Source: Archivesica marissinica (Eukaryota > Mollusca > Bivalvia > Venerida > Vesicomyidae). Taken from it: DNA of 64,000 nucleotides. Location: the NCBI GenBank assembly GCA_014843695.1, contig CM026394.1, positions 38,835,382 to 38,899,381 on the forward strand, given 5' to 3'. Below the pieces are notes generated by a model, which was given only the letters and a program-made list of their open reading frames with translations, had not been told where the DNA came from and did no database searches. Both the position numbers and the translations under genes were made by a program. The stretch's first letter is position 1; every line of letters begins with the position of its first letter. Below are positions 9,740 to 24,000 of this stretch, piece after piece.

Positions 9740-12430
9740 TTAAAGTCGACACCGCCGTCAATATAGGTGACCATTTATTTAACTAAATCGGACCGCTAGC
9801 CAACCGGTAGCCATGCATTTAACTATATCGGACCGGTAGCCATGTATTTAACTATATCAGACCGGTAGCCATGTATTTAACTATATCGGACCGCTAGCCA
9901 ACCGGTAGCCATGCATTTAACTATATCGGACCGGTAGCCATTCATTTAACTATATTGGACCGGTAGCCATGTATTTAACTATATCGGACCGGTAGCCATG
10001 TATTTAACTATATCGGACCGGTAGCCATGCATTTAACTATATCGGACCGGTAGCCATGTATTTAACTATATCGGACCGGTAGCCATGCATTTAACTATAT
10101 CGGACCGGTAGCCATGCATTTAACTATATCGGACCGGTAGCCATGTATTTAACTATATCGGACCGGTAGCCAACCGGTAGCCATGCATTTAACTATATCA
10201 GACCGTTAGCCATGCATTTAACTATATCGGACCGGTAGCCATGCATTTAACTATATTGGACCGGTAGCCATGCATTTAACTATATCAGACCGGTAGCCAT
10301 GCATTTAACTATATCGGAGCGGTAGCCATGCATTTATCTATATCGGACCGGTAGCCATGCATTTAACTATATTGGACCGGTAGCCATGCATTTAACTATA
10401 TCGGACCGTTAGCCATGCATTTAACTATATCGGACTGGTAGCCATGCATTTAACTATATCGGACCGGTAGCCATGCATTTATCTATATCGGACCGGTAGC
10501 CATGCATCTAACTATATTGGACCGGTAGCCATGCATTTAACTATATCGGACCGTTAGCCATGCATTTAACTATATCGGACCGGTAGCCATGCATTTAACT
10601 ATATCGGACCGGTAGCCATGCATTTAACTATATCAGACCGCTAGCCAACCGGTAGCCATGCATTTAACTATATCGGACCGTTAGCCATGCATTTAACTAT
10701 ATCGGACCGGTAGCCATGCATTTAACTATATCGGACCAGTAGCCATGCATTTAACTATATCGGACCGGTAGCCATGCATTTAACTATATCGGACCGGTAG
10801 CCATGCATTTAACTATATCGGACCGGTAGCCATGCATTTAACTATATCGGACTGGTAGCCATGCATTTAACTATATCGGACCGCTAGCCAACCGCTAGTC
10901 ATGTATTTAACTATATCAGACCGGTAGCCATGTATTTAACTATATCGGACTGCTAGCCAACCGGTAGCCATGCATTTAACTATATCGGACCGGTAGCCAT
11001 TCATTTAACTATATCGGACCGGTAGCCATGTATTTAACTATATCGGACCGGTAGCCATGTATTTAACTATATCGGACCGGTAGCCATGCATTTAACTATA
11101 TCGGACCGGTAGCCATGTATTTAACTATATCGGACCGGTAGCCATGTATTTAACTATATCGGACCGGTAGCCATGCATTTAACGATATCGGACCGGTAGC
11201 CATGCATTTAACTATATCGGACCGGTAGCCATGTATTTAACTATATCGGACCGCTAGCCAACCGGTAGCCATGCATTTAACTATATCGGACCGTTAGCCA
11301 TGCATTTAACTATATCGGACCGGTAGCCATGCATTTAACTATATCGGACCGGTAGCCATGCATTTAACTATATCAGACCGGTAGCCATGCATTTAACTAT
11401 ATCGGACCGGTAGCCATGCATTTATCTATATCGGACCGGTAGCCATGCATTTAACTATATTGGACCGGTAGCCATGCATTTAACTATATCGGACCGTTAG
11501 CCATGCATTTAACTATATCGGACCGGTAGCCATGCATTTAACTATATCGGACCGGTAGCCATGCATTTATCTATATCTGACCGGTAGCCATGCATTTAAC
11601 TATATTGGACCGGTAGCCATGCATTTAACTATATCGGACCGTTAGCCATGCATTTAACTATATCGGACCGGTAGCCATGCATTTAACTATATCGGACCGG
11701 TAGCCATGCATTTAACTATATCAGACCGCTAGCCAACCGGTAGCCATGCATTTAACTATATCGGACCGTTAGCCATGCATTTAACTATATCGGACCGGTA
11801 GCCATGCATTTAACTATATCGGACCAGTAGCCATGCATTTAACTATATCGGACCGGTAGCCATGCATTTAACTATATCGGACCGGTAGCCATGCATTTAA
11901 CTATATCGGACCGGTAGCCATGCATTTAACTATATCGGACTGGTAGCCATGCATTTAACTATATCGGACCGCTAGCCAACCGCTAGTCATGTATTTAACT
12001 ATATCGGACCGCTAGCCAACCGGTAGCCATGCATTTAACTATATCGGACCGCTAGCCAACCGGTAGCCATGCATTTAACTATATCGGACCGCTAGCCAAC
12101 CGGTAGTAATATATTTAACTAAATCGGACCGCTAGCCAACCGGTAGCCATATATTTAACTAAATCGGACCGCTAGCCAACCGGTAGCCATGTATTTAACT
12201 AAATCGGACCGCTAGCCAACCGGTAGCCATGTATTTAACTAAATCGGACCGGTAGCCATGTATTTAACTAAATCGGACAGCTAGCCAACTGGTAACCATT
12301 TAGTTTACTAAATTGGACCACTAGCCAACAGGTAACCATTTATTTAACTAAATATGACCGCTAGCAAACCTGTAAATTAACTAGCTGGCGGCTCGCCAAC
12401 CGTTTATATCACAATGAACTCATAGCGAAG
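9740..12430 (-). repeat. 29/40 bp satellite derived from SINE-D
   Basis: About 85-90 units. The short unit is 29 bp (GGTAGCCATGCATTTAACTA then TATCGGACC). The long unit has 11 more bases (GCTAGCCAACC). The right edge (12385-12420) loses periodicity and reads CTAGCTGGCGGCTCGCCAAC, almost identical to SINE-D copy D2 read on the plus strand (CTAGCTGGCGGCCCACCAAC), followed by a matching CATATCA..GAACTC stretch. So the array grew from the internal part of a minus-strand SINE-D. A block of about 1.09 kb is duplicated inside it (landmarks at 10881 and 11969). Confidence 0.8.
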
Positions 12431-13500
12431 TTACCCCCCCCCCCTCCCCCCCCGCTGCTCATTGGAAAATATGTATGTACATTGCGGAACATAGATCCTA
12501 GTACATTGTATATACATACGTGTAAAACCATTCTATATGTATTTCTTTTCGAAATGTATGGTGTATCAAATTGCCACGAAACACTTTATTTTCAATTGTT
12601 ATTTTATCGACCACGTCGATTTTAACATCATGGCCCGATACAATCTATATCAAATTAACGTTTAAAGTACGCAATTTCGCTGTCATACTTCATTGAATTT
12701 AACATCCTACCTAGATACAATCTGCACCAATCTAACATTAAACGTATACAAATTTGTCTATGTTTCATAGATCGCATTCTAAGTGTGAAGTTGTATTTAT
12801 ATTTTATCGCATAGAAACGAGCTTAGCAAATTTAAAACTATTTACTGTATGCATTATGCTTACCACAAATCTTGAAGAGCAACATTTTATTCAACTAAAC
12901 CTACTGAACCAAATCGGTATTCCGCCTTGGGTAATGACAACTACAGTCAGGCCCGTCACTGGGCATACGCAAGTACGCACGTGCGTATCATTGGTCTCAG
13001 AAAACGAAAAAAATGAAAACGAAAAAAATGCATTAAAACCCCGGGGGTGGGCTTGTAGGGATACATAGGCGCCGGGATGTGTGTAGTGGTGGAATAATTG
13101 AGCCCATTGCAAATATTGTGCATCTCAAAAATTTGTATGTGCTATTTTACGTGCTTGTTTAATTGATAAGGGCGATATATCATGTATATTATACATCTAG
13201 CCTTAATTTATACCTTTATTCGGATTGTCGTAAGAACTTTAGTCCTGCAATTGTATGTTACAAAATGCAAGAAATTGCTTCCTCATTTCAAAAAAATTCC
13301 GGGGGGCATGGCCTCGGACCCCCCTAGCGTACTCGCTCGCTATGCTCACTCGATAAACAAGCATATTTTGGACGTGCGTATCATCAAAATAGCTCCAGCA
13401 ACGGCCCTGACAGTGAAACCCCTCTCAACCGAACGCCCCCCCCCTCCCACCCCCGGGACTGGATGTAGAGTTCGGTTTAAAGTTTAAACTTTATTTATTC
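12430..13500. other. Stretch without gene; C-tract and repeat relics
   Basis: Begins with a C-rich tract (12434-12452). A GGGGGGCATGGCCTCGGACC segment at 13302 resembles the GC-rich core of repeat J. Small open frames overlap on both strands without coding character. Confidence 0.4.
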
Positions 13501-13501
13501 T

Positions 13502-13766
13502 TACGGACGGATCTGTAGTCCATCGCAGGTTCGATCCCCCGTCTGACCCTAATAAAATTAATAGTCTTTCAGATGGGACGTTAAACCGAGATCTCGTGTC
13601 GGTGCTTTACACCGTGCACGTAAAAGAACCAGAGGAGACTCTGGAATGGGTCTCTGTCTGTATCATGCACTATCCTCCAAAATCTAAAATTACTAATCTC
13701 TTCAGGAGGCGTTGCTCATATGGGCAACCGGTAGCGACGATAAATAAACGTAAAACACACACATTT
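13502..13766 (+). mobile_element. SINE-A copy A6 with internally deleted head
   Basis: GGATCTGTAGTCCA joins directly to TCGCAGGTTCGATCCCC; the anticodon arm (about 30 bp) is missing. Body and tail are complete and abut SINE-B copy B5. Confidence 0.8.
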
Positions 13767-13876
13767 TACAACGATTGCGATGCAAGTTTTAACAACTTAT
13801 ATTAAGTTGGTCATTCGTGTGGGAGGAAACCGGAGTACCCGGAGAGAACACACCTGTCCTCCGGTTTCCTCCCACA
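13763..13876 (-). mobile_element. SINE-B copy B5, foldback end
   Basis: Minus-strand 3' half joined to A6. At 13859 it inverts: GTGTGGGAGGAAACCGGA (13818-13835) and its perfect inverse (13859-13876). Confidence 0.7.
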
Positions 13877-14241
13877 CACAGTTCGCTTTGGGTGTGTGGT
13901 TTTATGTGTAAACCCATACAATACATTATCTTTACAATACAATCTCGATACAATGGAACACGTGAATCAATGAGAGGCAATGGTCAGCTACTGCCCCTGA
14001 ATACTCCCTAAAAGTTGGTTGGCCCTCTTATTGTTGTATATAGTATATACGTAAATATGTGAATGTATATCTTGATAACAAATATATTTCTTTAGGGGGG
14101 GGGTATAATTTGCATTTTCATAACAGGATATGTATAGTTTTTTTGTATTTTCTTGAGAAATTATGAGACTTGAGAATACATCAGACTAGTTGATGTGTAG
14201 AAAAGATGTGATATACGAATTCAGGCAATTGCAAACTGATA

Positions 14242-14477
14242 GTTAGTTTATACAAATTTATTTTAGCTCGACTGCGAAACAAGTTCTTTCAACTTATATT
14301 AATCACTCTCGAGACCTCATTCCTGATGGAATCCATCGCCATGAAGGAGAGAGAAGAGGCAATGTGGAATTTAAATGCCTTGCCTAAGGGCACAATCGTA
14401 ACGGCTCCAGCGGGGCTCGAACTCCGGACTTTTCGCACCTGAAGCGAACGCGCATCCACTGCGCTATCACGACTTCC
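14242..14477 (-). mobile_element. SINE-C copy C5, full length
   Basis: Tail AGTTTATACAAATTTATTTT at the left, head CACTGCGCTATCACGACTTC at the right. Confidence 0.8.
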
Positions 14478-14589
14478 ACAAACTGCAAACTGATGGTGGT
14501 GTATACTGTAATAGTGGGCGGAAGAATACAGTGTGTAAGCACAAATGCTTTCAATGTTCATCAATACAGTTGTAATATGTTTGCTGTTT

Positions 14590-14689
14590 TTCAGTTTCAT
14601 TTGAATACCTCTACATATAGTAGTGGATGTGGCATCAGAAAAATGTTGTTTTTGGGGGTGGGGATTTTTTTGTGGTAATGTCGCTTTAA
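14590..14689. mobile_element. TTAA MITE end fragment, copy E5
   Basis: Only the terminal GGTAATGTCGCTTTAA is clear, directly abutting SINE-B copy B6. The left limit is a guess. Confidence 0.35.
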
Positions 14690-14939
14690 ATATTAAGTTT
14701 AAACTGTATTTATTCTACAACGATTGCGAAGAAAGTTTTAGCAACTTATATTAATCACTCTCGTTGGCGCGGATGAAAGCGTATACTTATTATGTGGTTA
14801 TTCGTGTGGGGGTACCCGGAGAAAACGCACCTGTTCGATGTGGCGACCACATCTCACATACTTCCCGGTCCGAGGATCGAACCCGGGTTGCATTGGTGAG
14901 AGGCAAGCACGTTAACCACTGCGCTAATCGGACAGATGA
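14690..14939 (-). mobile_element. SINE-B copy B6, full length
   Basis: Tail at the left; head with B box (GGATCGAACCC on the plus strand) and A-box side GTTAACCACTGCGCTAATCG at the right. Confidence 0.8.
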
Positions 14940-15395
14940 AAGATTGGAAATATAAATGAAAAGATTTAGTAGACAGTTTAGTTGTTGTATTACAACCGTA
15001 ATAGACTTCCTCTGTTTATATCGTTGTTTCCTTTGCACAGCATGCTATCAAGCGTATTCCACTTTCTCAGGTGACTCTCGTTAAGCTATGAAATTTCGAC
15101 AGATATCCTACAGTATGGTTACAATGGATACTTTACTGTAAGATATTGATATCAATTTGCTAGCATGATTTTGATACAACACCTGAATAGGAAGCAACAG
15201 TAAAAACAAGGTATTCCAACTAAAAGGACTAATATTCATTTCGGGATAAATCGAACTTATCTACCAAGGAAGGTAATACAGAAAACAACGATGTTTTTCA
15301 TGAAATAACCGAAGGCGAGTTGCCGTTCCTTCAATCGATATTCGTGCTGAAAAGAGCACTATATAAAGTGAATCTAGCAAGACGCTCCAAGAACA

Positions 15396-15687
15396 GACGG
15401 ATCTGTAGTGAAGTGGTAACACGCTGGACTGGTAATCGAGGGATCGCAGGTTCGATCCCCCGTCTGACCCTAATAAAATTAACAGTATTTCAGATGGGAC
15501 TTTAAATTGAGGTTTCGTGTCAGTGCTGTACGCCGTGCAAGTAAAAGAACCAGAGGAGACTCTGGAATGGGTCTCTGTCTGTAGTATTGCACTATCCTCC
15601 AGAACTCTAAAATGACTAATCTCTTCGGGAGGCGTCGCTCATATGGGCAACCGGTAGCGACGATAAATAAACGTAAAACACACACAG
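15396..15687 (+). mobile_element. SINE-A copy A7
   Basis: Full length. TCCAAGA occurs at both flanks (15386 and 15688), a probable short TSD. Lies 70 bp upstream of SINE-D copy D1. Confidence 0.8.
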
Positions 15688-15756
15688 TCCAAGAGCTGCA
15701 GATAAGGTGCAACATTTATGTTCTCACCTTTCTTATGCTTTTGATGCACTTTACGA

Positions 15757-15850
15757 ATCATGCCAGCCTAGATACCGTCTACGTGGCCTATTGGTTAAGG
15801 CCTCCGCCTACGGAGCGGGAGGTCGACGGTTCTAACCTCGCCATGGGTTT
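15757..15850 (+). mobile_element. SINE-D copy D1, tRNA-like head
   Basis: GCCAGCCTAGATACCGTCT marks the start shared with copy D2. The tRNA-like head contains an A-box-like TGGCCTATTGGTTAAGG and a B-box-like GACGGTTCTAACCTC. Beyond it the element runs without a break into the 79 bp array and then the 30/34 bp array. Confidence 0.7.
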
Positions 15851-17985
15851 GTTCTAATATGGCCGGTTGGTAAGCGCCAGCTAGTTAAATAATTGTTACC
15901 GATTGCCTACCAGCCTGGCGCCTGGCATACAAGTATATTGCTGGTTGGTGAGCCGCCAGCTAGTTAAATAATGGTTACCGATTGCCTACCAGCCTGGCGC
16001 CTGGCATACAAGTATATAGCCGGTTGGTGAGCCGCCAGCTAGTTAAATAATGGTTATCGATTGCCTACCAGCCTGGCGCCTGGCATACAAGTATATAGCC
16101 GGTAGGTGAGCCGCCAGCTAGTTAAATAATGGCTACCGATTGCCTACCAGCCTGGCGCCAGGCATACAAGTATATAGCCTGTTAGTGAGCCGCCAGCTAG
16201 TTAAATAATGGTTACCGATTGCCTACCAGCCTGGCGCCTGGCATACAAGCATATAGCCGGTTGGTGAGCCGCCAGCTAGTTAAATAATGGTTACCGATTG
16301 CCTACCAGCCTGGCGCCTGACATACAAGTATATAGCCGGTTGGTGAGCCGCCAGCTAGTTAAATAATGGCTACCGATTGCCTACCAGCCTGGCGCCAGGC
16401 ATACAAGTATATAGCCTGTTAGTGAGCCGCCAGCTAGTTAAATAATGGTTACCGATTGCCTACCAGCCTGGCGCCTGGCATACAAGCATATAGCCGGTTG
16501 GTGAGCCGCCAGCTAGTTAAATAATAGTTACCGATTGCCTACCAGCCTGGCGCCTGACATACAAGTATATAGCCGGTAGGTGAGCCGACAGCTAGTTAAA
16601 TAATGGTTACCGATTGCCTACCAGCCTGGCGCCTGGCATACAAGTATATAGCCGGTTGGTGAGCCGCCAGCTAGTTAAATAATGGTTATCGATTGCCTAC
16701 CAGCCTGGCGCCTGGCATACAAGTATATAGCCGGTTGGTGAGCCGCCAGCTAGTTAAATAATGGTTATCGATTGCCTACCAGCCTGGCGCCTGGCATACA
16801 AGTATATAGCCGGTTGGTGAGCCGCCAGCTAGTTAAATAATGGTTACCGATTGCCTACCAGCCTGGCGCCTGGCATACAAGTATATAGCCGGTTGGTGAG
16901 CCGCCAGCTAGTTAAATAATGGTTACCGATTGCCTACCAGCCTGGCGCCTGGCATACAAGTATATAGCCGGTTGGTGAGCCGCCAGCTAGTTAAATAATG
17001 GTTACCGATTGCCTACCAGCCTGGCGCCTGGCATACAAGTATATAGCCGGTTGGTGAGCCGCCAGCTAGTTAAATAATGGTTACCGATTGCCTACCAGCC
17101 TGGCGCCTGGCATACAAGTATATAGCCGGTTGGTGAGCCGCCAGCTAGTTAAATAATGGTTACCGATTGCCTACCAGCCTGGCGCCTGGCATACAAGTAT
17201 ATAGCCGGTTGGTGAGCCGCCAGCTAGTTAAATAATGGTTACCGATTGCCTACCAGCCTGGCGCCTGACATACAAGTATATAGCCGGTTGGTGAGCCGCC
17301 AGCTAGTTAAATAATGGTTACCGATTGCCTACCAGCCTGGCGCCAGGCATACAAGTATATAGCCGGTTGGTGAGCCGCCAGCTAGTTAAATAATGGTTAC
17401 CGATTGCCTACCAGCCTGGCGCCTGGCATACAAGTATATAGCCGGTTGGTGAGCCGCCAGCTAGTTAAATAATGGTTACCGATTGCCTACCAGCCTGGCG
17501 CCTGGCATACAAGTATATAGCCGGTTGGTGAGCCGCCAGCTAGTTAAATAATGGTTACCGATTGCCTACCAGCCTGGCGCCTGGCATACAAGTATATAGC
17601 CGGTTGGTGAGCCGCCAGCTAGTTAAATAATGGCTACCGATTGCCTACCAGCCTGGCGCCTGGCATACAAGTATATAGCCGGTAGGTGAGCCGCCAGCTA
17701 GTTAAATAATGGCTACCGATTGCCTACCAGCCTGGCGCCTGGCATACAAGTATATAGCCAGTTGGTGAGCCGCCAGCTAGTTAAATAATGGTTACCGATT
17801 GCCTACCAGCCTGGCGCCTGGCATACAAGTATATAGCCGGTTGGTGAGCCGCCAGCTAGTTAAATAATGGTTACCGATTGCCTACCAGCCTGGCGCCTGG
17901 CATACAAGTATATAGCCGGTAGGTGAGCCGCCAGCTAGTTGAATAATGGCTACCGATTGCCTACCAGCCTGGCGCCAGGCATACA
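15850..17985 (+). repeat. 79 bp satellite: expanded internal segment of SINE-D
   Basis: About 27 units of 79 bp (ATATAGCCGGTTGGTGAGCC ... GCATACAAGT). The solitary copy D2 holds one such unit between its head and tail, so the array is a local amplification of the SINE body. Variant positions (GGCTACC versus GGTTACC, GCCAGGC versus GCCTGGC) recur at spaced units, which suggests block duplication. Confidence 0.85.
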
Positions 17986-18050
17986 ACCATAGGATTCGGG
18001 AAGTACTGATGTTCATAAAAAGAGGTGTCTCATAAGTCAGAAATGACTGG
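17986..18050 (+). mobile_element. SINE-D copy D1, 3' segment between arrays
   Basis: AGGATTCGGGAAGTACTGAT, GTTCATAAAAAGAGGTGTCT and GACTGGCCCTTTAAAT match the tail of D2 on the opposite strand at 41820-41890. This proves the two arrays belong to one element. Confidence 0.8.
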
Positions 18051-21000
18051 CCCTTTAAATAGGGGTGACACTATAATAAACACTTTAAATAGGGGTGACA
18101 CTATAATAAACAAAAAGTTTAAATAGGGGTGACACTATAATAAACACTTTAACTAGGGGTGACACTATAATAAACACTTTAACTAGGGGTGACACTATAA
18201 TAAACACTTTAAATAGGGGTGACACTATAATAATCACTTTAAATAGGGGTGACGCTATAATAAACAAACACTTTAAATAGGGGTGACACTATAATAAACA
18301 AACACTTTAAATAGGGGTGACACTATAATAAACAAACACTTTAAATAGGGGTGACACTATAATAAACAAACACTTTAAATAGGGGTGACACTATAATAAA
18401 CAAACACTTTAAATAGGGGTGACACTATAATAAACAAACACTTTAAATAGGGGTGACACTATAATAAACAAACACTTTAAATAGGGGTGACACTATAATA
18501 AACAAACACTTTAAATAGGGGTGACACTATAATAAACAAACACTTTAAATAGGGGTGACACTATAATAAACAAACACTTTAAATAGGGGTGACACTATAA
18601 TAAACAAACACTTTAAATAGGGGTGACACTATAATAAACACTTTAATAGGGGTGACACTATAATAAACACTTTAAATAGGGGTGACACTATAATAAACAC
18701 TTTAAATAGGGGTGACACTATAATAAACACTTTAAATAGGGGTGACACTATAATAAACACTTTAAATAGGGGTGACACTATAATAAACACTTTAAATAGG
18801 GGTGACACTATAATAAACACTTTAAATAGGGGTGACACTATAATAAACACTTTAAATAGGGGTGACACTATAATAAACACTTTAACTAGGGGTGACACTA
18901 TAATAAACACTTTAAATAGGGGTGACACTATAATAAACACTTTAACTAGGGGTGACACTATAATAAACACTTTAAATAGGGGTGACACTATAATAAACAC
19001 TTTAACTAGGGGTGACACTATAATAAACACTTTAAATAGGGGTGACACTATAATAAACACTTTAACTAGGGGTGACACTATAATAAACACTTTAAATAGG
19101 GGTGACACTATAATAAACACTTTAACTAGGGGTGACACTATAATAAACACTTTAAATAGGGGTGACACTATAATAAACACTTTAACTAGGGGTGACACTA
19201 TAATAAACACTTTAAATAGGGGTGACACTATAATAAACACTTTAACTAGGGGTGACACTATAATAAACACTTTAAATAGGGGTGACACTATAATAAACAC
19301 TTTAAATAGGGGTGACACTATATTAAACACTTTAACTAGGGGTGACACTATAATAAACACTTTAAATAGGGGTGACACTATAATAAACACTTTAAATAGG
19401 ATGACACTATAATAAACACTTTAAATAGGGGTGACACTATAATAAACACTTTAAATAGGGGTGACACTATAATAAACAAACACTTTAAATAGGGGTGACA
19501 CTATAATAAATAAACTCTTTAAATAGGGATGACACTATAATAAACAAACACTTTAAATAGGGATGACACTATAATAAACAAACACTTTAAATAGGGATGA
19601 CACTATAATAAACACTTTAAATAGGGGTGACACTATAATAAACACTTTAAATAGGGATGACACTATAATAAACACTTTAACTAGGGGTGACACTATAATA
19701 AACAAACACTTTAAATAGGGATGACACTATAATAAACAAACACTTTAAATAGGGATGACACTATAATAAACAAACACTTTAAATAGGGATGACACTATAA
19801 TAAACAAACACTTTAAATAGGGATGACACTATAATAAACAAACACTTTAAATAGGGGCGACACTATAATAAACACTTTAAATAGGGGTGACACTATAATA
19901 AACAAACACTTTAAATAGGGGTGACACTATAATAAACACTTTAAATAGGGGTGACACTATAATAAACACTTTAACTAGGGGTGACACTATAATAAACACT
20001 TTAAATAGGGGTGACACTATAATAAACACTTTAACTAGGGGTGACACTATAATAAACACTTTAAATAGGGGTGACACTATAATAAACACTTTAAATAGGG
20101 GTGACACTATATTAAACACTTTAACTAGGGGTGACACTATAATAAACACTTTAAATAGGGGTGACACTATAATAAACACTTTAAATAGGGATGACACTAT
20201 AATAAACACTTTAAATAGGGGTGACACTATAATAAACACTTTAAATAGGGGTGACACTATAATAAACACTTTAAATAGGGATGACACTATAATAAACACT
20301 TTAAATAGGGGTGACACTATAATAAACACTTTAACTAGGGGTGACACTATAATAAACAAACACTTTAAATAGGGATGACACTATAATAAACAAACACTTT
20401 AAATAGGGATGACACTATAATAAACAAACACTTTAAATAGGGATGACACTATAATAAACAAACACTTTAAATAGGGATGACACTATAATAAACACTTTAA
20501 ATAGGGATGACACTATAATAAACACTTTAAATAGGGATGACACTATAATAAACACTTTAACTAGGGGTGACACTATAATAAACAAACACTTTAAATAGGG
20601 ATGACACTATAATAAACAAACACTTTAAATAGGGATGACACTATAATAAACAAACACTTTAAATAGGGGCGACACTATAATAAACACTTTAAATAGGGGT
20701 GACACTATAATAAACAAACACTTTAAATAGGGGTGACACTATAATAAACACTTTAAATAGGGGTGACACTATAATAAACACTTTAAATAGGGGTGACACT
20801 ATAATAAACACTTTAAATAGGGGTGACACTATAATAACACTTTAAGTAGGGGTGACACTATAATAAACACTTTAAATAGGGGTGACACTATAATAAACAC
20901 TTTAAATAGGGGTGACACTATAATAAACACTTTAAATAGGGGTGACACTATAATAAACACTTTAAATAGGGGTGACACTATAATAAACACTTTAAATAGG

Positions 21001-24000
21001 GGTGACACTATAATAAACACTTTAACTAGGGTTGACACTATAATAAACACTTTAAATAGGGGTGACACTATAATAAACACTTTAACTAGGGTTGACACTA
21101 TAATAAACACTTTAACTAGGGGTGACACTATAATAAACACTTTAAATAGGGGTGACACTATAATAAACACTTTAACTAGGGGTGACACTATAATAAACAC
21201 TTTAAGTAGGGGTGACACTATAATAAACACTTTAACTAGGGGTGACACTATAATAAACACTTTAAATAGGGGTGACACTATAATAAACACTTTAACTAGG
21301 GGTGACACTATAATAAACACTTTAACTAGGGTTGACACTATAATAAACACTTTATGTAGGGGTGACACTATAATAAACACTTTAATAGGGTTGACACTAT
21401 AATAAACACTTTAATAGGGGTGACACTATAATAAACACTTTAAATATGGGTGACACTATAATAAACACTTTAAATAGGGGTGTTTTTTTGGGTGTTTTTT
21501 GGGGTGTTTTTTTGGGGTGTTTAACACTTTAAATAGGGGTGACACTATAATAAACACTTTAAATAGGGGTGACACTATAATAAACACTTTAAATAGGGGT
21601 GACACTATAATAAACACTTTAAATAGGGGTGACACTATAATAAACACTTAAATGGGTGACACTATAATTACAAACACTTTAAATAGGGGTGACACTATAA
21701 TACACACTTTAAATAGGGGTGACACTATAATAAATCACTTTAAATAGGGGTGACACTATAATAAACACTTTAAATAGGGGTGACACTATAATAAACACTT
21801 TAAATAGGGGTGACACTATAATAAACACTTTAAATAGGGGTGACACTATAATAAACACTTTAAATAGGGGTGACACTATAATAAACACTTTAAATAGGGG
21901 TGACACTATAATAAACACTTTAAATAGGGGTGACACTATAATAAACACTTTAAATAGGGGTGACACTATAATAAACACTTTAAGTAGGGGTGACACTATA
22001 ATAAACACTTTAAATAGGGGTGACACTATAATAAACACTTTAAATAGGGGTGACACTATAATAAACACTTTAACTAGGGGTGACACTATAATAAACACTT
22101 TAAATAGGGGTGACACTATAATAAACACTTTAACTAGGGGTGACACTATAATAAACACTTTAAATAGGGGTGACACTATAATAAACACTTTAAATAGGGG
22201 TGACACTATATTAAACACTTTAACTAGGGGTGACACTATAATAAACACTTTAAATAGGGGTGACACTATAATAAACACTTTAAATAGGATGACACTATAA
22301 TAAACACTTTAAATAGGGGTGACACTATAATAAACACTTTAAATAGGGGTGACACTATNNNNNNNNNNNNNNNNNNNNNNNNNNNNNNNNNNNNNNNNNN
22401 NNNNNNNNNNNNNNNNNNNNNNNNNNNNNNNNNNNNNNNNNNNNNNNNNNNNNNNNNNNNNNNNNNNNNNNNNNNNNNNNNNNNNNNNNNNNNNNNNNNN
22501 NNNNNNNNNNNNNNNNNNNNNNNNNNNNNNNNNNNNNNNNNNNNNNNNNNNNNNNNNNNNNNNNNNNNNNNNNNNNNNNNNNNNNNNNNNNNNNNNNNNN
22601 NNNNNNNNNNNNNNNNNNNNNNNNNNNNNNNNNNNNNNNNNNNNNNNNNNNNNNNNNNNNNNNNNNNNNNNNNNNNNNNNNNNNNNNNNNNNNNNNNNNN
22701 NNNNNNNNNNNNNNNNNNNNNNNNNNNNNNNNNNNNNNNNNNNNNNNNNNNNNNNNNNNNNNNNNNNNNNNNNNNNNNNNNNNNNNNNNNNNNNNNNNNN
22801 NNNNNNNNNNNNNNNNNNNNNNNNNNNNNNNNNNNNNNNNNNNNNNNNNNNNNNNNNNNNNNNNNNNNNNNNNNNNNNNNNNNNNNNNNNNNNNNNNNNN
22901 NNNNNNNNNNNNNNNNNNNNNNNNNNNNNNNNNNNNNNNNNNNNNNNNNNNNNNNNNNNNNNNNNNNNNNNNNNNNNNNNNNNNNNNNNNNNNNNNNNNN
23001 NNNNNNNNNNNNNNNNNNNNNNNNNNNNNNNNNNNNNNNNNNNNNNNNNNNNNNNNNNNNNNNNNNNNNNNNNNNNNNNNNNNNNNNNNNNNNNNNNNNN
23101 NNNNNNNNNNNNNNNNNNNNNNNNNNNNNNNNNNNNNNNNNNNNNNNNNNNNNNNNNNNNNNNNNNNNNNNNNNNNNNNNNNNNNNNNNNNNNNNNNNNN
23201 NNNNNNNNNNNNNNNNNNNNNNNNNNNNNNNNNNNNNNNNNNNNNNNNNNNNNNNNNNNNNNNNNNNNNNNNNNNNNNNNNNNNNNNNNNNNNNNNNNNN
23301 NNNNNNNNNNNNNNNNNNNNNNNNNNNNNNNNNNNNNNNNNNNNNNNNNNNNNNNNNNCTATAATAAACACTTTAAATAGGGGTGACACTATAATAAACA
23401 CTTTAAATAGGGGTGACACTATAATAAACACTTTAAATAGGGGTGACACTATAATAAACACTTTAAATAGGGGTGACACTATAATAAACACTTTAAATAG
23501 GGATGACACTATAATAAACACTTTAAATAGGGGTGACACTATAATAAACAAACACTTTAAATAGGGGTGACACTATAATAAATAAACTCTTTAAATAGGG
23601 ATGACACTATAATAAACAAACACTTTAAATAGGGATGACACTATAATAAACAAACACTTTAAATAGGGATGACACTATAATACAAACACTTTAAATAGTG
23701 ATTACACTTAATAAACAAACACTTTAAATGTATTACACTATAATACAACACTTTAAATAGGGTGACACTATAATAAACAAAACACTTTAATAGGGATGAC
23801 ACTATAATACACACTTTAACTAGGGGTGACACTATAATAAACACTTTAACTAGGGGTGACACTATAATAAACACTTTAACTAGGGGTGACACTATAATAA
23901 ACAAACACTTTAAATAGGGATGACACTATAATAAACAAACACTTTAAATAGGGATGACACTATAATAAACAAACACTTTAAATAGGGATGACACTATAAT

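Noticed and set aside
18629..22278. Long minus-strand open frames of repeated FIIVSPLFKV peptides (up to 253 residues)
   Set aside because: They exist only because the satellite unit is 30 bases and lacks stops in one frame. They break wherever 34 bp units occur and have no flanking coding signal.
22349..23551. Open frames across the run of N
   Set aside because: Composed of unknown bases; not sequence evidence.
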